A stretch of 5,931 nucleotides of DNA from Methanobacteriota archaeon (GCA_023434825.1 JAEYSH010000144.1:1-5931), one strand, 5' to 3'; numbered from the stretch's first letter, positions 1-5,381 are shown. Program-made: numbers and translations. The notes: generated by a model not told the origin, from the sequence alone.

Positions 1-55
1 CTTCTGCTGGATATATCTCTCCAGTAAATACATCAACTAAGTTGCCTCTGATCAT
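1..55 (-). CDS. ade: Adenine deaminase, N-terminal fragment (cut by window edge)
   Basis: The minus strand opens with a frame reading MIRGNLVDVFTGEIYPAE that continues past the left edge. The NVFTGEIYPA-type string is the usual start of archaeal and bacterial adenine deaminases (amidohydrolase family), which hydrolyse adenine to hypoxanthine and ammonia in purine salvage. Only 18 codons are visible, so no metal-binding residues can be checked. I chose the ATG at 55 because a GGGG run lies just upstream and the family-like sequence begins there. An in-frame ATG at 67 would add MGNY, and the frame stays open further upstream without a stop. The gene lies about 100 bp downstream of the ornithine cyclodeaminase gene on the same strand, with T-tracts between them, so it probably has its own promoter. 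The family call rests on a short match. Confidence 0.62.
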   Translation of the reverse strand, partial: MIRGNLVDVFTGEIYPAE

Positions 56-146
56 ATAATTCCCCATAGAATTTAAATAAGAAATATTTTTTCTCAAAGA
101 TATTCTAGAAAAACAAAATAAAATAATTTTTGAAAATTTAGAATTT

Positions 147-163
147 AAAAAAAATTAAAAAAA
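147..163 (-). terminator. Archaeal T-tract terminator after the ornithine cyclodeaminase gene
   Basis: Read on the minus strand, a run of seven T, then AA, then a run of eight T begins just after the TAA stop at 167. Archaeal RNA polymerase terminates at such oligo-T stretches in the non-template strand without needing a hairpin. The rest of the gap to the adenine deaminase start (68-146) is AT-rich with further short T-runs and no convincing gene. Confidence 0.5.
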
Positions 164-166
164 GAT

Positions 167-1402
167 TTAATCTTTAATACAATCTATTCCTTCTAAATTT
201 TCATAAAGAACCGGTAAAAATGCTCCAACGTCAGTAACAATGCTTACAACCTGTGCACTTCCCCTATCTGCAAGTTTTGTAACTGTTGCAGGATTTATAT
301 CCACACATATACTCTTTACATAGGAAGGGAGTATATTTCCAGTTGCAATGGAGTGAAGCATTGTTGCAATCATGATTACCATGTCAACTTCCTGCGCATA
401 TTTACGCATTTCTTCCTGTGCATCAATTACATCAGTTATAACGTCTGGAAGAGGCCCATCATCCCTTATTGAACCTGCAAGGACAAATGGAACATTATTT
501 TTAACACATTCATACATTATTCCGCTTTTTAATATTCCTTTATCAACAGCTTCTTTTATTGAACCCGCTTTATTGATTTCATTAATTGCATAAATATGAT
601 GTCTGTGTCCTCTAACAACCGCTTCACCGCTTTTAGTACATACACCTAAAGATGTTCCATAAAGTGCGTTTTCAATATCATGTGTTGCAAGAGCATTTCC
701 AGCAAATAAAACGTCGATAATTCCTTCTCGTATCATTCGAGCAAGTAATGGTGCTGATCCAGTGTGTATTATAGCAGGACCCGCCACGATTGCTATTTTA
801 CCATTCCTTTCTTTAATTTTTCTTATTTCAGAAGCTATATTTTCTATTATTGATCGAACAGGCTTTTCTGACGACGCTTCTGAAGACATAAATTCAAAGA
901 CACCTTTTTTACCCCTTGGCCTTTCCGGAGGAACAACTTTAATTCCTTCCCTTCCAACAACTATTAAGTCTCCTTCTTTAATTTTACCTATTGGTCTGCA
1001 AAGTGCTTTTTTAGCTTCTGGATCAATTACAATCATACAATCCATTTCAATTTCATCAACTTCTATCCAGTCTCCGTTATATCTAACATAAGTTGGATGA
1101 TTTGTAGTTGAATAAAAATCTTCAGGGAGTGTTTGATCTTTTTCTGAAGGAAGGAGTTCAATTTCCTTTAATTCTACTACGACTGCTCCCAATTCACTTA
1201 ACTCATCTAATATTTCGCCTAGATGATCTACATCGTTTCCTATAACTTTGATTCGGGCATGACTTACGTCTTTTTTTAGTTTACCAACGTGAACATCCAG
1301 GATTTCGAAATCTCCACCCATATCCATTATAAGATCAAGGGTTTTTGGAAGAATTAATGAATCAATTATATGTCCTGAAAGCTTAATTTCTCTTGTATTC
1401 AT
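167..1402 (-). CDS. Archaeal ornithine cyclodeaminase (TIGR00300, LOR/SDH-domain family)
   Basis: The 411-residue protein matches the TIGR00300 family, whose Methanococcus maripaludis member is reported to be an NAD-dependent ornithine cyclodeaminase that converts ornithine to proline and ammonia. Residues 3 to about 100 are the LOR/SDH conserved region (opening REIKLSGHIID). Residues about 200-411 are the Rossmann-like part, with GKIAIVAGPAIIHTGSAPLL near 201-220, the AGNALATHDIE stretch near 234-244, and VDINPATVTKLADRGS followed by TDVGAFLP near the end. Cyanobacterial AgrE/ArgZ carry an extra N-terminal arginine dihydrolase domain, absent here. The ATG at 1402 is preferred because GGAG lies 9 nt upstream (1412-1415); a TTG at 1417 in the same frame overlaps that site. 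The upstream neighbours are agmatinase and aIF5A. The family is clear; the ornithine substrate is inferred from the characterised relative. It may be the cell's route to proline. Confidence 0.85.
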   Translation of the reverse strand: MNTREIKLSGHIIDSLILPKTLDLIMDMGGDFEILDVHVGKLKKDVSHARIKVIGNDVDHLGEILDELSELGAVVVELKEIELLPSEKDQTLPEDFYSTTNHPTYVRYNGDWIEVDEIEMDCMIVIDPEAKKALCRPIGKIKEGDLIVVGREGIKVVPPERPRGKKGVFEFMSSEASSEKPVRSIIENIASEIRKIKERNGKIAIVAGPAIIHTGSAPLLARMIREGIIDVLFAGNALATHDIENALYGTSLGVCTKSGEAVVRGHRHHIYAINEINKAGSIKEAVDKGILKSGIMYECVKNNVPFVLAGSIRDDGPLPDVITDVIDAQEEMRKYAQEVDMVIMIATMLHSIATGNILPSYVKSICVDINPATVTKLADRGSAQVVSIVTDVGAFLPVLYENLEGIDCIKD

Positions 1403-1411
1403 CCTATACAA

Positions 1412-1415
1412 CTCC
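1412..1415 (-). promoter_or_regulatory. Ribosome binding site that fixes the ornithine cyclodeaminase start
   Basis: GGAG on the minus strand lies 9 nt before the ATG at 1402. An in-frame TTG upstream would place this site inside the coding region, so the site argues for the shorter 411-residue protein. Confidence 0.6.
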
Positions 1416-1478
1416 AAACAAATCTATAATAATCAAATTCCAAACTTTACGAAATATTTTCTATAAATTGAAATCAAA

Positions 1479-1509
1479 TAAAGAGTTCTACCTTTATAAA
1501 AGCTCTTTA
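1479..1509. repeat. Nested inverted repeat around a TATA-like sequence upstream of the ornithine cyclodeaminase gene
   Basis: The plus strand has TAAAGAG (1479-1485) and its reverse complement CTCTTTA (1503-1509), separated by 17 bp. Inside the spacer is a second small inverted repeat, CTTT-ATA-AAAG (1492-1502). On the minus strand this core reads CTTTTATAAAG, which could serve as a TATA box for the gene starting at 1402. The arrangement would suit a dimeric regulator covering the promoter or a hairpin in a long leader. It is short and AT-rich, so chance cannot be excluded. Confidence 0.4.
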
Positions 1510-1557
1510 ATAAGTTTAAACTATTAAATTTAGATATATTATTTATAATATTTATTG

Positions 1558-1565
1558 TATATAAA
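1558..1565 (-). promoter_or_regulatory. Candidate TATA box for the ornithine cyclodeaminase gene
   Basis: On the minus strand the sequence AAAAATTTATATAC carries a TTTATATA box preceded by an A-rich BRE-like stretch, close to the methanogen consensus. It lies between the agmatinase stop (1604) and the ornithine cyclodeaminase start (1402). Initiation about 25 nt downstream would give a leader of roughly 130 nt. The TATA-like core at 1492-1502 is a competing choice with a shorter leader. The rest of this 201-bp gap shows no gene. Confidence 0.4.
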
Positions 1566-1603
1566 TTTTTAAATTCAAAATAAATAATTAAGCATCTTTT
1601 AAT

Positions 1604-2470
1604 CTATTGAAGACATAAGAAATCATATATTGCCTTTGCACCATTAATAGATGTTGTATCCCCAAATTGAGTTGACGAAACTTCTACAAGATCAAATCCA
1701 ACAATATTTTTTCCTTTAAGTGAATGAATAATGCTTTCTAACTGGAAAGGATTTAAACCACAAGGACAGGGAGTCCCGACACTTGGAGCATAAGCTGGAT
1801 CAAGCACGTCAATATCTAAACTTACATATAAAGGCCCATTGATGTCTTTTATAGCTTTTTTGACATTTTCTATATTTTCATTAACTTCATGAGCAGTGAA
1901 ATAGCTTATCTGGTTTTCATGCGCAAAATTTATTTCATCTTCAGAGCACGATCTTACACCGATTTGAACAATCTCTTTTGGATTCAAATCAAATATTCTG
2001 CGTACTGCTGTAGCATGTGAATATTTCTCGCCCATATATTCATCTCTTAAGTCCATATGAGCATCAAAATGAATAATTGTAGTATTTTCTAAATCAAATG
2101 CTTTTAATACGCCAAAACTAATTGTATGTTCTCCTCCAATAACTACTGGAGTGACATTCATCTCTAAAAGTTCAGAAATTGTAAATTCTATATTTGAACT
2201 TGTTTTTTCAAAATTGCCATGAATAACTTCCACATCACCAAAATCAAAAATTTCAGAACTAATTGATTTACCTAAAGCCATATTATATCTTTCAAAATTA
2301 TAGGAAGCTTCACGAACGGCCATTGGACCAAATCTTGCACCCGTTTTATAAGTAGAAGTACTGTCAAAAGGCACCCCAATTATACCAAATTTAGGTTCTG
2401 ATTCAGTATTTAGTTCGTCCAAATCCTTTGAAAAAGCAAAATTTGATGGATTCTCTGTGTAAAAAAGCAT
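1604..2470 (-). CDS. speB: Agmatinase (arginase/ureohydrolase family)
   Basis: This 288-residue protein is a complete member of the dinuclear-manganese ureohydrolase family. It should hydrolyse agmatine to putrescine and urea in the cytoplasm. The metal-binding motifs are all present: GGEHT (H115), FDAHMD (D136, H138, D140) and SLDIDVLD (D219, D221), with the conserved Glu of the VEVSS segment at 263. Length is normal for archaeal agmatinases. The substrate loop after the last metal motif reads VGTPCPCGLN, with a Cys-Pro-Cys where many relatives have residues such as EPG or VIG. The start ATG at 2470 follows a weak GATGGT site. The gene lies 54 bp downstream of aIF5A on the same strand and opposite pdaD, the source of agmatine, which supports agmatinase over arginase, guanidinobutyrase or formimidoglutamase. 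Some archaeal relatives act on N1-aminopropylagmatine instead, and sequence alone does not exclude that. Confidence 0.88.
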   Translation of the reverse strand: MLFYTENPSNFAFSKDLDELNTESEPKFGIIGVPFDSTSTYKTGARFGPMAVREASYNFERYNMALGKSISSEIFDFGDVEVIHGNFEKTSSNIEFTISELLEMNVTPVVIGGEHTISFGVLKAFDLENTTIIHFDAHMDLRDEYMGEKYSHATAVRRIFDLNPKEIVQIGVRSCSEDEINFAHENQISYFTAHEVNENIENVKKAIKDINGPLYVSLDIDVLDPAYAPSVGTPCPCGLNPFQLESIIHSLKGKNIVGFDLVEVSSTQFGDTTSINGAKAIYDFLCLQ

Positions 2471-2487
2471 TTTACCATCTATCTAAA

Positions 2488-2515
2488 TATATAAAAAAAT
2501 TAAAAATAAAATAAT
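2488..2515 (-). terminator. T-rich terminator or weak promoter between aIF5A and agmatinase
   Basis: On the minus strand the 54-bp gap after the aIF5A stop holds T-runs of four, five and seven bases (the last at 2493-2499), which could end aIF5A transcripts. The same stretch ends in TTTATATA (2488-2495), a TATA-like box only about 18 bp before the agmatinase ATG, which would give an almost leaderless agmatinase mRNA. Both readings are possible, as is read-through co-transcription. Confidence 0.35.
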
Positions 2516-2524
2516 TAAAGCTAA

Positions 2525-2914
2525 TTATTTAACTCTCATTATTTTTTGTTTACCCATAGCTTCGATATAATCGACTTCTACACCTTCAGCTATCTTATCT
2601 TTTAACTCATCAGGCATAGGTAATTCAAAAGTTTCGTATGATTCAAGATCCATGAGTTGAACATCGTTTCCCATTAAAGCAAGAACCTGACCCACTCTTT
2701 TATCAATAATTGGAACATCACATTTAGCATCTACAGGTTTAACAAGGCTTCTTTTTTGTCCGTCGAATATTCCAACAGCTTCCACTCTTGCTTTAGCAGC
2801 TCCGTGTTTACCCGGGGATGATGTTTGAATACTTGAAATTTTTGATGCTTCGCCACCTAATATGACGTATTTACCTACTTTTAAGGTTTTAACTTCTACA
2901 ACCTTCTTTGACAT
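2525..2914 (-). CDS. eif5a: Translation initiation factor aIF5A (hypusine-containing)
   Basis: The 129-residue protein is full length for archaeal IF5A, which binds the ribosome and helps peptide-bond formation at difficult sequences such as polyproline. The N-terminal SH3-like domain (about 1-70) carries the modification loop SSPGKHGAAKARVE, and Lys36 in PGKHG is the expected hypusine or deoxyhypusine site. The C-terminal OB-fold domain (about 71-129) includes LALMGNDVQLMDLESYETFELP. An excellent GGAGGT site lies 6 nt before the ATG, as expected for a highly translated gene. No deoxyhypusine synthase is in the window. The downstream agmatinase and the divergent arginine decarboxylase make the polyamine precursors needed for the modification, so the placement is biologically coherent. 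The identification is secure. Confidence 0.97.
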   Translation of the reverse strand: MSKKVVEVKTLKVGKYVILGGEASKISSIQTSSPGKHGAAKARVEAVGIFDGQKRSLVKPVDAKCDVPIIDKRVGQVLALMGNDVQLMDLESYETFELPMPDELKDKIAEGVEVDYIEAMGKQKIMRVK

Positions 2915-2920
2915 AATTTT

Positions 2921-2926
2921 ACCTCC
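2921..2926 (-). promoter_or_regulatory. Strong ribosome binding site of aIF5A
   Basis: GGAGGT on the minus strand, six bases before the ATG at 2914, is the best match to the archaeal anti-Shine-Dalgarno sequence in the window. Confidence 0.8.
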
Positions 2927-2951
2927 AAATTAACGTTATTTATTAAAGAAC

Positions 2952-2965
2952 CTTATGAACATAAG
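2952..2965. repeat. 14-bp near-palindrome in the aIF5A/pdaD intergenic region
   Basis: CTTATG-AA-CATAAG is a perfect 6-bp inverted repeat with a two-base centre, lying 38 bp before the aIF5A start. A two-base loop is too tight for an RNA hairpin, so a protein-binding site on DNA is the likelier reading if it is functional. Confidence 0.45.
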
Positions 2966-2966
2966 A

Positions 2967-3010
2967 AAAACCAGAAGGTTTTCCGAACCCAAAAATTTTT
3001 ACAATTTTTG
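2967..3010. repeat. Two successive inverted repeats, possible structured aIF5A leader
   Basis: AAAACC-AGAA-GGTTTT (2967-2982) is a 6-bp stem with a four-base loop. CAAAAATT-TTTAC-AATTTTTG (2990-3010) is an 8-bp stem with a five-base loop. The short stretch from 2971 to 2990 is richer in G and C than the surrounding DNA. Read toward aIF5A these would sit in its 5' leader if transcription starts near 3000. Read on the plus strand the second repeat ends in T-runs and could stop a transcript. Confidence 0.4.
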
Positions 3011-3012
3011 AT

Positions 3013-3081
3013 TAAAGATATTAAACACATAGAGTGTATCAATAAATCATTATGATAGCTCTTTAAAATCCTAAAGATATT
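3013..3081. repeat. Direct and inverted TAAAGATATT motifs in the divergent promoter region
   Basis: TAAAGATATT occurs at 3013-3022 and again at 3072-3081. The second copy also forms an inverted repeat with TCTTTA (3060-3065) across a 6-bp spacer. The run AGCTCTTTAA at 3057-3066 is repeated at 1501-1510 upstream of the ornithine cyclodeaminase gene. These are short and AT-rich, so they are only weak evidence for a shared regulatory site. No gene is supported anywhere in 2915-3211. Confidence 0.3.
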
Positions 3082-3097
3082 TTATTAATATATGATA

Positions 3098-3109
3098 TAA
3101 AAAGTTTAT
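3098..3109 (+). promoter_or_regulatory. TATA/BRE-like element, copy 1, upstream of pdaD
   Basis: TAAAAAGTTTAT here is followed by AGA, giving an A-rich BRE-like stretch joined to TTTATAGA. Initiation about 25 bp downstream would give pdaD a leader of around 80 nt. The identical 12-mer recurs at 3168-3179. Confidence 0.35.
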
Positions 3110-3167
3110 AGATTAATTCTACAAATTACAGTTTATACAGAATAGATATCTTATAACTTATTTATGG

Positions 3168-3179
3168 TAAAAAGTTTAT
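3168..3179 (+). promoter_or_regulatory. TATA/BRE-like element, copy 2, upstream of pdaD
   Basis: This is the second exact copy of TAAAAAGTTTAT, 70 bp from the first. It lies only about 35 bp before the pdaD ATG. Initiation from here would give a very short leader that barely keeps the ribosome binding site, so it is either a near-leaderless promoter or a regulatory copy of the upstream element. Confidence 0.3.
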
Positions 3180-3202
3180 CTTTTTCAATATTTAAATCTT
3201 AA

Positions 3203-3207
3203 GTGAT
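3203..3207 (+). promoter_or_regulatory. Ribosome binding site that decides the pdaD start
   Basis: GTGAT, complementary to the ATCAC of the archaeal 16S tail, lies four bases before the ATG at 3212. A GTG start at 3203 would consume this site and add only three residues, so the ATG is preferred. Confidence 0.5.
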
Positions 3208-3211
3208 AATC

Positions 3212-3655
3212 ATGAAAATAGCAATAACTTCAGGAAAATCAGAAGGCCCAAGTAAACTCAATGCATTTGACAATGCTTTATTAGACGCAGGAATTGGAGA
3301 TGTTAATTTAATTAAGGTTTCAAGCATAATACCTGCTAATTCACAATTCGTTGAATTACCATTTCTTATACCAGGATCTATGACCAATTGTGTTCTTGCT
3401 CATGCAACTTCAGACAAAAAAGGAGATTTAATTACTGCAGTAATTGCAGTTGCTACATCAGACGATTTTGGTTGTGTGGTTGAGCATTCAGCGGTAAATA
3501 AAGATCCAGAAGAAGTAAAAGCATATGCGTTATTTATGGTAAAAGAAATGATGAAAATTAGAAACATGGAAATCAAGGAGATTATTATAGAAGAAAAAAG
3601 TCATGTAGTGGAAAATCAAGCTTCTGTAGTTGCTGCAATTGTTTATTTGGAGTAA
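3212..3655 (+). CDS. pdaD: Pyruvoyl-dependent arginine decarboxylase proenzyme
   Basis: The 147-residue protein belongs to the PdaD family, which decarboxylates arginine to agmatine, the first step of archaeal polyamine synthesis. The proenzyme cuts itself between two serines and the new N-terminal serine becomes the pyruvoyl group. Here the site is Ser37-Ser38 in IKVSSIIPA, inside the family signature running from LNAFDNALLDAGIG through NLIKVSS. Glu91 in GCVVEHS corresponds to the glutamate implicated in processing and catalysis in the Methanocaldococcus jannaschii enzyme, and Asp20 in NAFD is also kept. Compared with that enzyme the N-terminus lacks an extension of about 15 residues, which precedes the conserved core. 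The gene is divergent from aIF5A and agmatinase and starts an apparent operon with the downstream phosphatase and NAD kinase. The identification is firm. Confidence 0.95.
   Translation: MKIAITSGKSEGPSKLNAFDNALLDAGIGDVNLIKVSSIIPANSQFVELPFLIPGSMTNCVLAHATSDKKGDLITAVIAVATSDDFGCVVEHSAVNKDPEEVKAYALFMVKEMMKIRNMEIKEIIIEEKSHVVENQASVVAAIVYLE
3649..3652 (+). promoter_or_regulatory. Ribosome binding site of the phosphatase gene, inside pdaD
   Basis: GGAG overlaps the last codons of pdaD and sits seven bases before the ATG at 3660. It selects this ATG over an in-frame TTG at 3630, which would lie inside pdaD and add ten residues that do not look like the family. Confidence 0.65.
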
Positions 3656-3659
3656 TATA

Positions 3660-4499
3660 ATGAAAGAAGAAGAAATAAAGTTTTGGAGAGATGTATGCGG
3701 AAAAATAATCCATGAAGTAGAAAAAGCTATTTCTCCACTTTTTGGTGAGAAAAATTCTGGAAAAACAGTTAAAATGGGTGCTGACGGCACTCCAACAAAA
3801 TACATTGACCAGGTCGCAGAAGAAAAAGTTATAGAAATCTTGAAAGATGTTAAAAGACCTATTACACTTGTTAGTGAGGAAATAGGTGAATTTAAAATAA
3901 TGGATGAACCTTCTGAAGTGATTTTTGTTGTTGATCCCTTAGATGGAACTGTTAATGCTCTTAAAAACATCCCTGCTTATGGTATTTCAATAGCAATAGT
4001 TAATGCAACTGAAAAACCCTTAAGTGAACTCAATTTAGAGGATGTTGAAATGGGTTTTGTAAAGAATTTTGCAACAGGTGACCTTTATGAAGCTTTTAAA
4101 GGTAGTGGAGCTTATTTAAATAATAAAATTATGAATCCATCCTCCCAGAACAATCTGGCACATTCATCTATTGGTGCTTATATTCGCGGGCCTAAAATGA
4201 ATAGATTGAACAAATTAGGAAATAGTGTAAGACGTATAAGGCTTTTAGGTTCTGTAGCCATTGAACTGTGCTACGTTGCAGATGGTACTTATGACGCGTT
4301 CTTAGACATCAGGGGAAATTTAAGAATCATTGATATTGCTGCTGCAAAACTTATAATTGAAGAATCTGGCGGTATAATAACAGATGATAATGGAGAAAAA
4401 TTAAATAATAGACTGAATGTTAAAGAAAGAACATCTATAATTGCTGCTTGTAATTTAAAAATTTATAATGACATCATTGATGTTATAGGGGGTATTTAA
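3660..4499 (+). CDS. Archaeal IMPase-family phosphatase (FBPase / inositol-1-phosphatase, possible NADP phosphatase)
   Basis: This 279-residue protein is a complete inositol monophosphatase superfamily member. Archaeal members of this group remove phosphate from both fructose 1,6-bisphosphate and inositol 1-phosphate, and some relatives act on NADP. The Mg-binding set is present: Glu73 in LVSEEIGE, Asp92 and Asp95 in VDPLDGT, and Asp225 in LRIIDIAAAKLI, where archaeal proteins commonly lack the Trp of the bacterial and animal WD motif. The flexible catalytic loop is seen at MGADGTPTKYID (39-50). The gene starts 4 nt after pdaD and its TAA shares one base with the NAD kinase ATG, so the three are probably co-transcribed and translationally coupled. 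The pairing with NAD kinase mirrors a known fusion protein and raises the NADP phosphatase option. The superfamily is certain; the in vivo substrate is not. Confidence 0.88.
   Translation: MKEEEIKFWRDVCGKIIHEVEKAISPLFGEKNSGKTVKMGADGTPTKYIDQVAEEKVIEILKDVKRPITLVSEEIGEFKIMDEPSEVIFVVDPLDGTVNALKNIPAYGISIAIVNATEKPLSELNLEDVEMGFVKNFATGDLYEAFKGSGAYLNNKIMNPSSQNNLAHSSIGAYIRGPKMNRLNKLGNSVRRIRLLGSVAIELCYVADGTYDAFLDIRGNLRIIDIAAAKLIIEESGGIITDDNGEKLNNRLNVKERTSIIAACNLKIYNDIIDVIGGI
4488..4493 (+). promoter_or_regulatory. G-rich ribosome binding site of nadK inside the phosphatase gene
   Basis: GGGGGT lies five bases before the nadK ATG and within the last codons of the phosphatase gene. Together with the TAATG stop/start overlap it points to coupled translation. 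Confidence 0.5.
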
Positions 4500-5341
4500 T
4501 GCGCATAGGTATTGTAACACGTCACGATATTCACAGAGGCGTAGAACTCGCTGAAGAAATTACCGAATTTCTAATCAAGGAAGATATTGGAGTCCTTTTA
4601 GATCCTCTTATTGTTAGTGAACTTCGCAGATTCCATGATTTAAGCTGTAACATTGACGAAATGGATGTTGATATGATTATAACTATTGGTGGAGACGGAA
4701 CCATTTTAAGAACCCAGAGTCTTATACACGGCAAAAAAATACCAATATTTGGAATAAATATGGGAACCGTTGGTTTTTTAACCGAAATTGGTCCTGAAGA
4801 AACATTCCATGCATTAAAAGAAGTATTAGCTGGAAATTATTTCATTGAAGAGCGTAACTGTCTTGATGTCTGGCACAATAAGGATCTGGCTCCTGCTTTA
4901 AATGAAGTTGTTATAATGACCAAAAAGCCGGCGAAAATGCTGCATATAGAAGTAAAAGTAGATGAGGAAATAGTAGAAGAATTAAGGGCTGATGGAATCA
5001 TTATTGCAACTCCAAGCGGTTCAACTGCTTATTCTATGTCTGCTGGAGGGCCAATAGTTGATCCTCAAGTCGATGCATTTATTATTGTCCCTATTTGTCC
5101 ATTTAAACTTGGTTCCCGGCCTACTGTAGTATCTGGAAAAAGTATAATCAAAGTTAGACTACTTAGGGAAGGTAAAAAAGCAGTTGCAGTAATAGATGGA
5201 CAATATGAAGAAGAAGTTAATTATATGGAAGAAATTATATTCCAGAGATCACATCAATCGGCTTATTTCGTGAGATTAACCAAAGAATTCTATAAAAAAG
5301 TAAGAGAAAAGCTCATTAAAGGCGGAATAGATTCAGAATAA
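4499..5341 (+). CDS. nadK: NAD kinase (ATP/polyphosphate-type, single domain)
   Basis: The 280-residue protein phosphorylates the 2'-hydroxyl of the adenosine ribose of NAD to make NADP. The hallmark GGDGT is at 64-68, with catalytic Asp66, followed by INMGTVGFLTE (86-96), the NE pair at 135-136 in ALNEVVI, and DGIIIATPSGSTAYSMSAGGP (165-185), which together form the NAD site. Length and domain order are those of ordinary archaeal NAD kinases with no N-terminal phosphatase fused on. The ATG overlaps the stop of the preceding phosphatase gene by one base in a different frame. It is followed by a repeat-containing 50-bp gap before cfbE. The identification is firm. Confidence 0.96.
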   Translation: MRIGIVTRHDIHRGVELAEEITEFLIKEDIGVLLDPLIVSELRRFHDLSCNIDEMDVDMIITIGGDGTILRTQSLIHGKKIPIFGINMGTVGFLTEIGPEETFHALKEVLAGNYFIEERNCLDVWHNKDLAPALNEVVIMTKKPAKMLHIEVKVDEEIVEELRADGIIIATPSGSTAYSMSAGGPIVDPQVDAFIIVPICPFKLGSRPTVVSGKSIIKVRLLREGKKAVAVIDGQYEEEVNYMEEIIFQRSHQSAYFVRLTKEFYKKVREKLIKGGIDSE

Positions 5342-5370
5342 TTTTCATTTTAATAATTTTCATTTTAATA
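5341..5370 (+). repeat. Perfect 15-bp tandem repeat (two copies) between nadK and cfbE
   Basis: The unit ATTTTCATTTTAATA occupies 5341-5355 and again 5356-5370 without a mismatch, and a third partial copy (ATTTT) begins at 5371. The first base is the last base of the nadK stop. The T-rich units and the following run of six T could act as an archaeal terminator or attenuate read-through into cfbE. A short perfect tandem repeat is also prone to copy-number change by slippage. Confidence 0.85.
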
Positions 5371-5377
5371 ATTTTTT

Positions 5378-5381
5378 GGAG
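5378..5381 (+). promoter_or_regulatory. Ribosome binding site of cfbE
   Basis: GGAG lies ten bases before the ATG at 5392, a slightly long spacing. No other start in this frame is better placed. Confidence 0.5.

Noticed and set aside
762..1091. Long plus-strand open frame opposite the ornithine cyclodeaminase gene (and a shorter one at 372-593)
   Set aside because: They lie entirely antisense to a well-supported gene, have low-complexity Ser/Ile-rich translations and no ribosome binding site.
1403..1417. TTG start extending ornithine cyclodeaminase by five residues
   Set aside because: The extension overlaps the GGAG ribosome binding site; the ATG at 1402 is well placed.
2955..3011. 18-residue basic peptide frame on the plus strand (MNIRKTRRFSEPKNFYNF)
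   Set aside because: No ribosome binding site precedes it and its start lies inside a palindrome, so it is more likely a chance frame.
2915..3211. Possible tRNA or box C/D RNA in the divergent intergenic region
   Set aside because: No T-loop motif, no cloverleaf and no proper pair of C and D boxes could be found on either strand.
3199..3387. Minus-strand frame opposite the start of pdaD
   Set aside because: Antisense to the conserved PdaD core; no start signal.
3630..3659. TTG start extending the phosphatase upstream into pdaD
   Set aside because: GGAG at 3649-3652 points to the ATG at 3660 and the extension does not resemble the family.
3530..3970. 146-codon minus-strand frame across the pdaD-phosphatase junction
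   Set aside because: It is antisense to two clear genes and its translation resembles no protein family.
4531..4734. Minus-strand frame opposite nadK (and one at 5634-5849 opposite cfbE)
   Set aside because: Antisense shadows of genes with intact family motifs.
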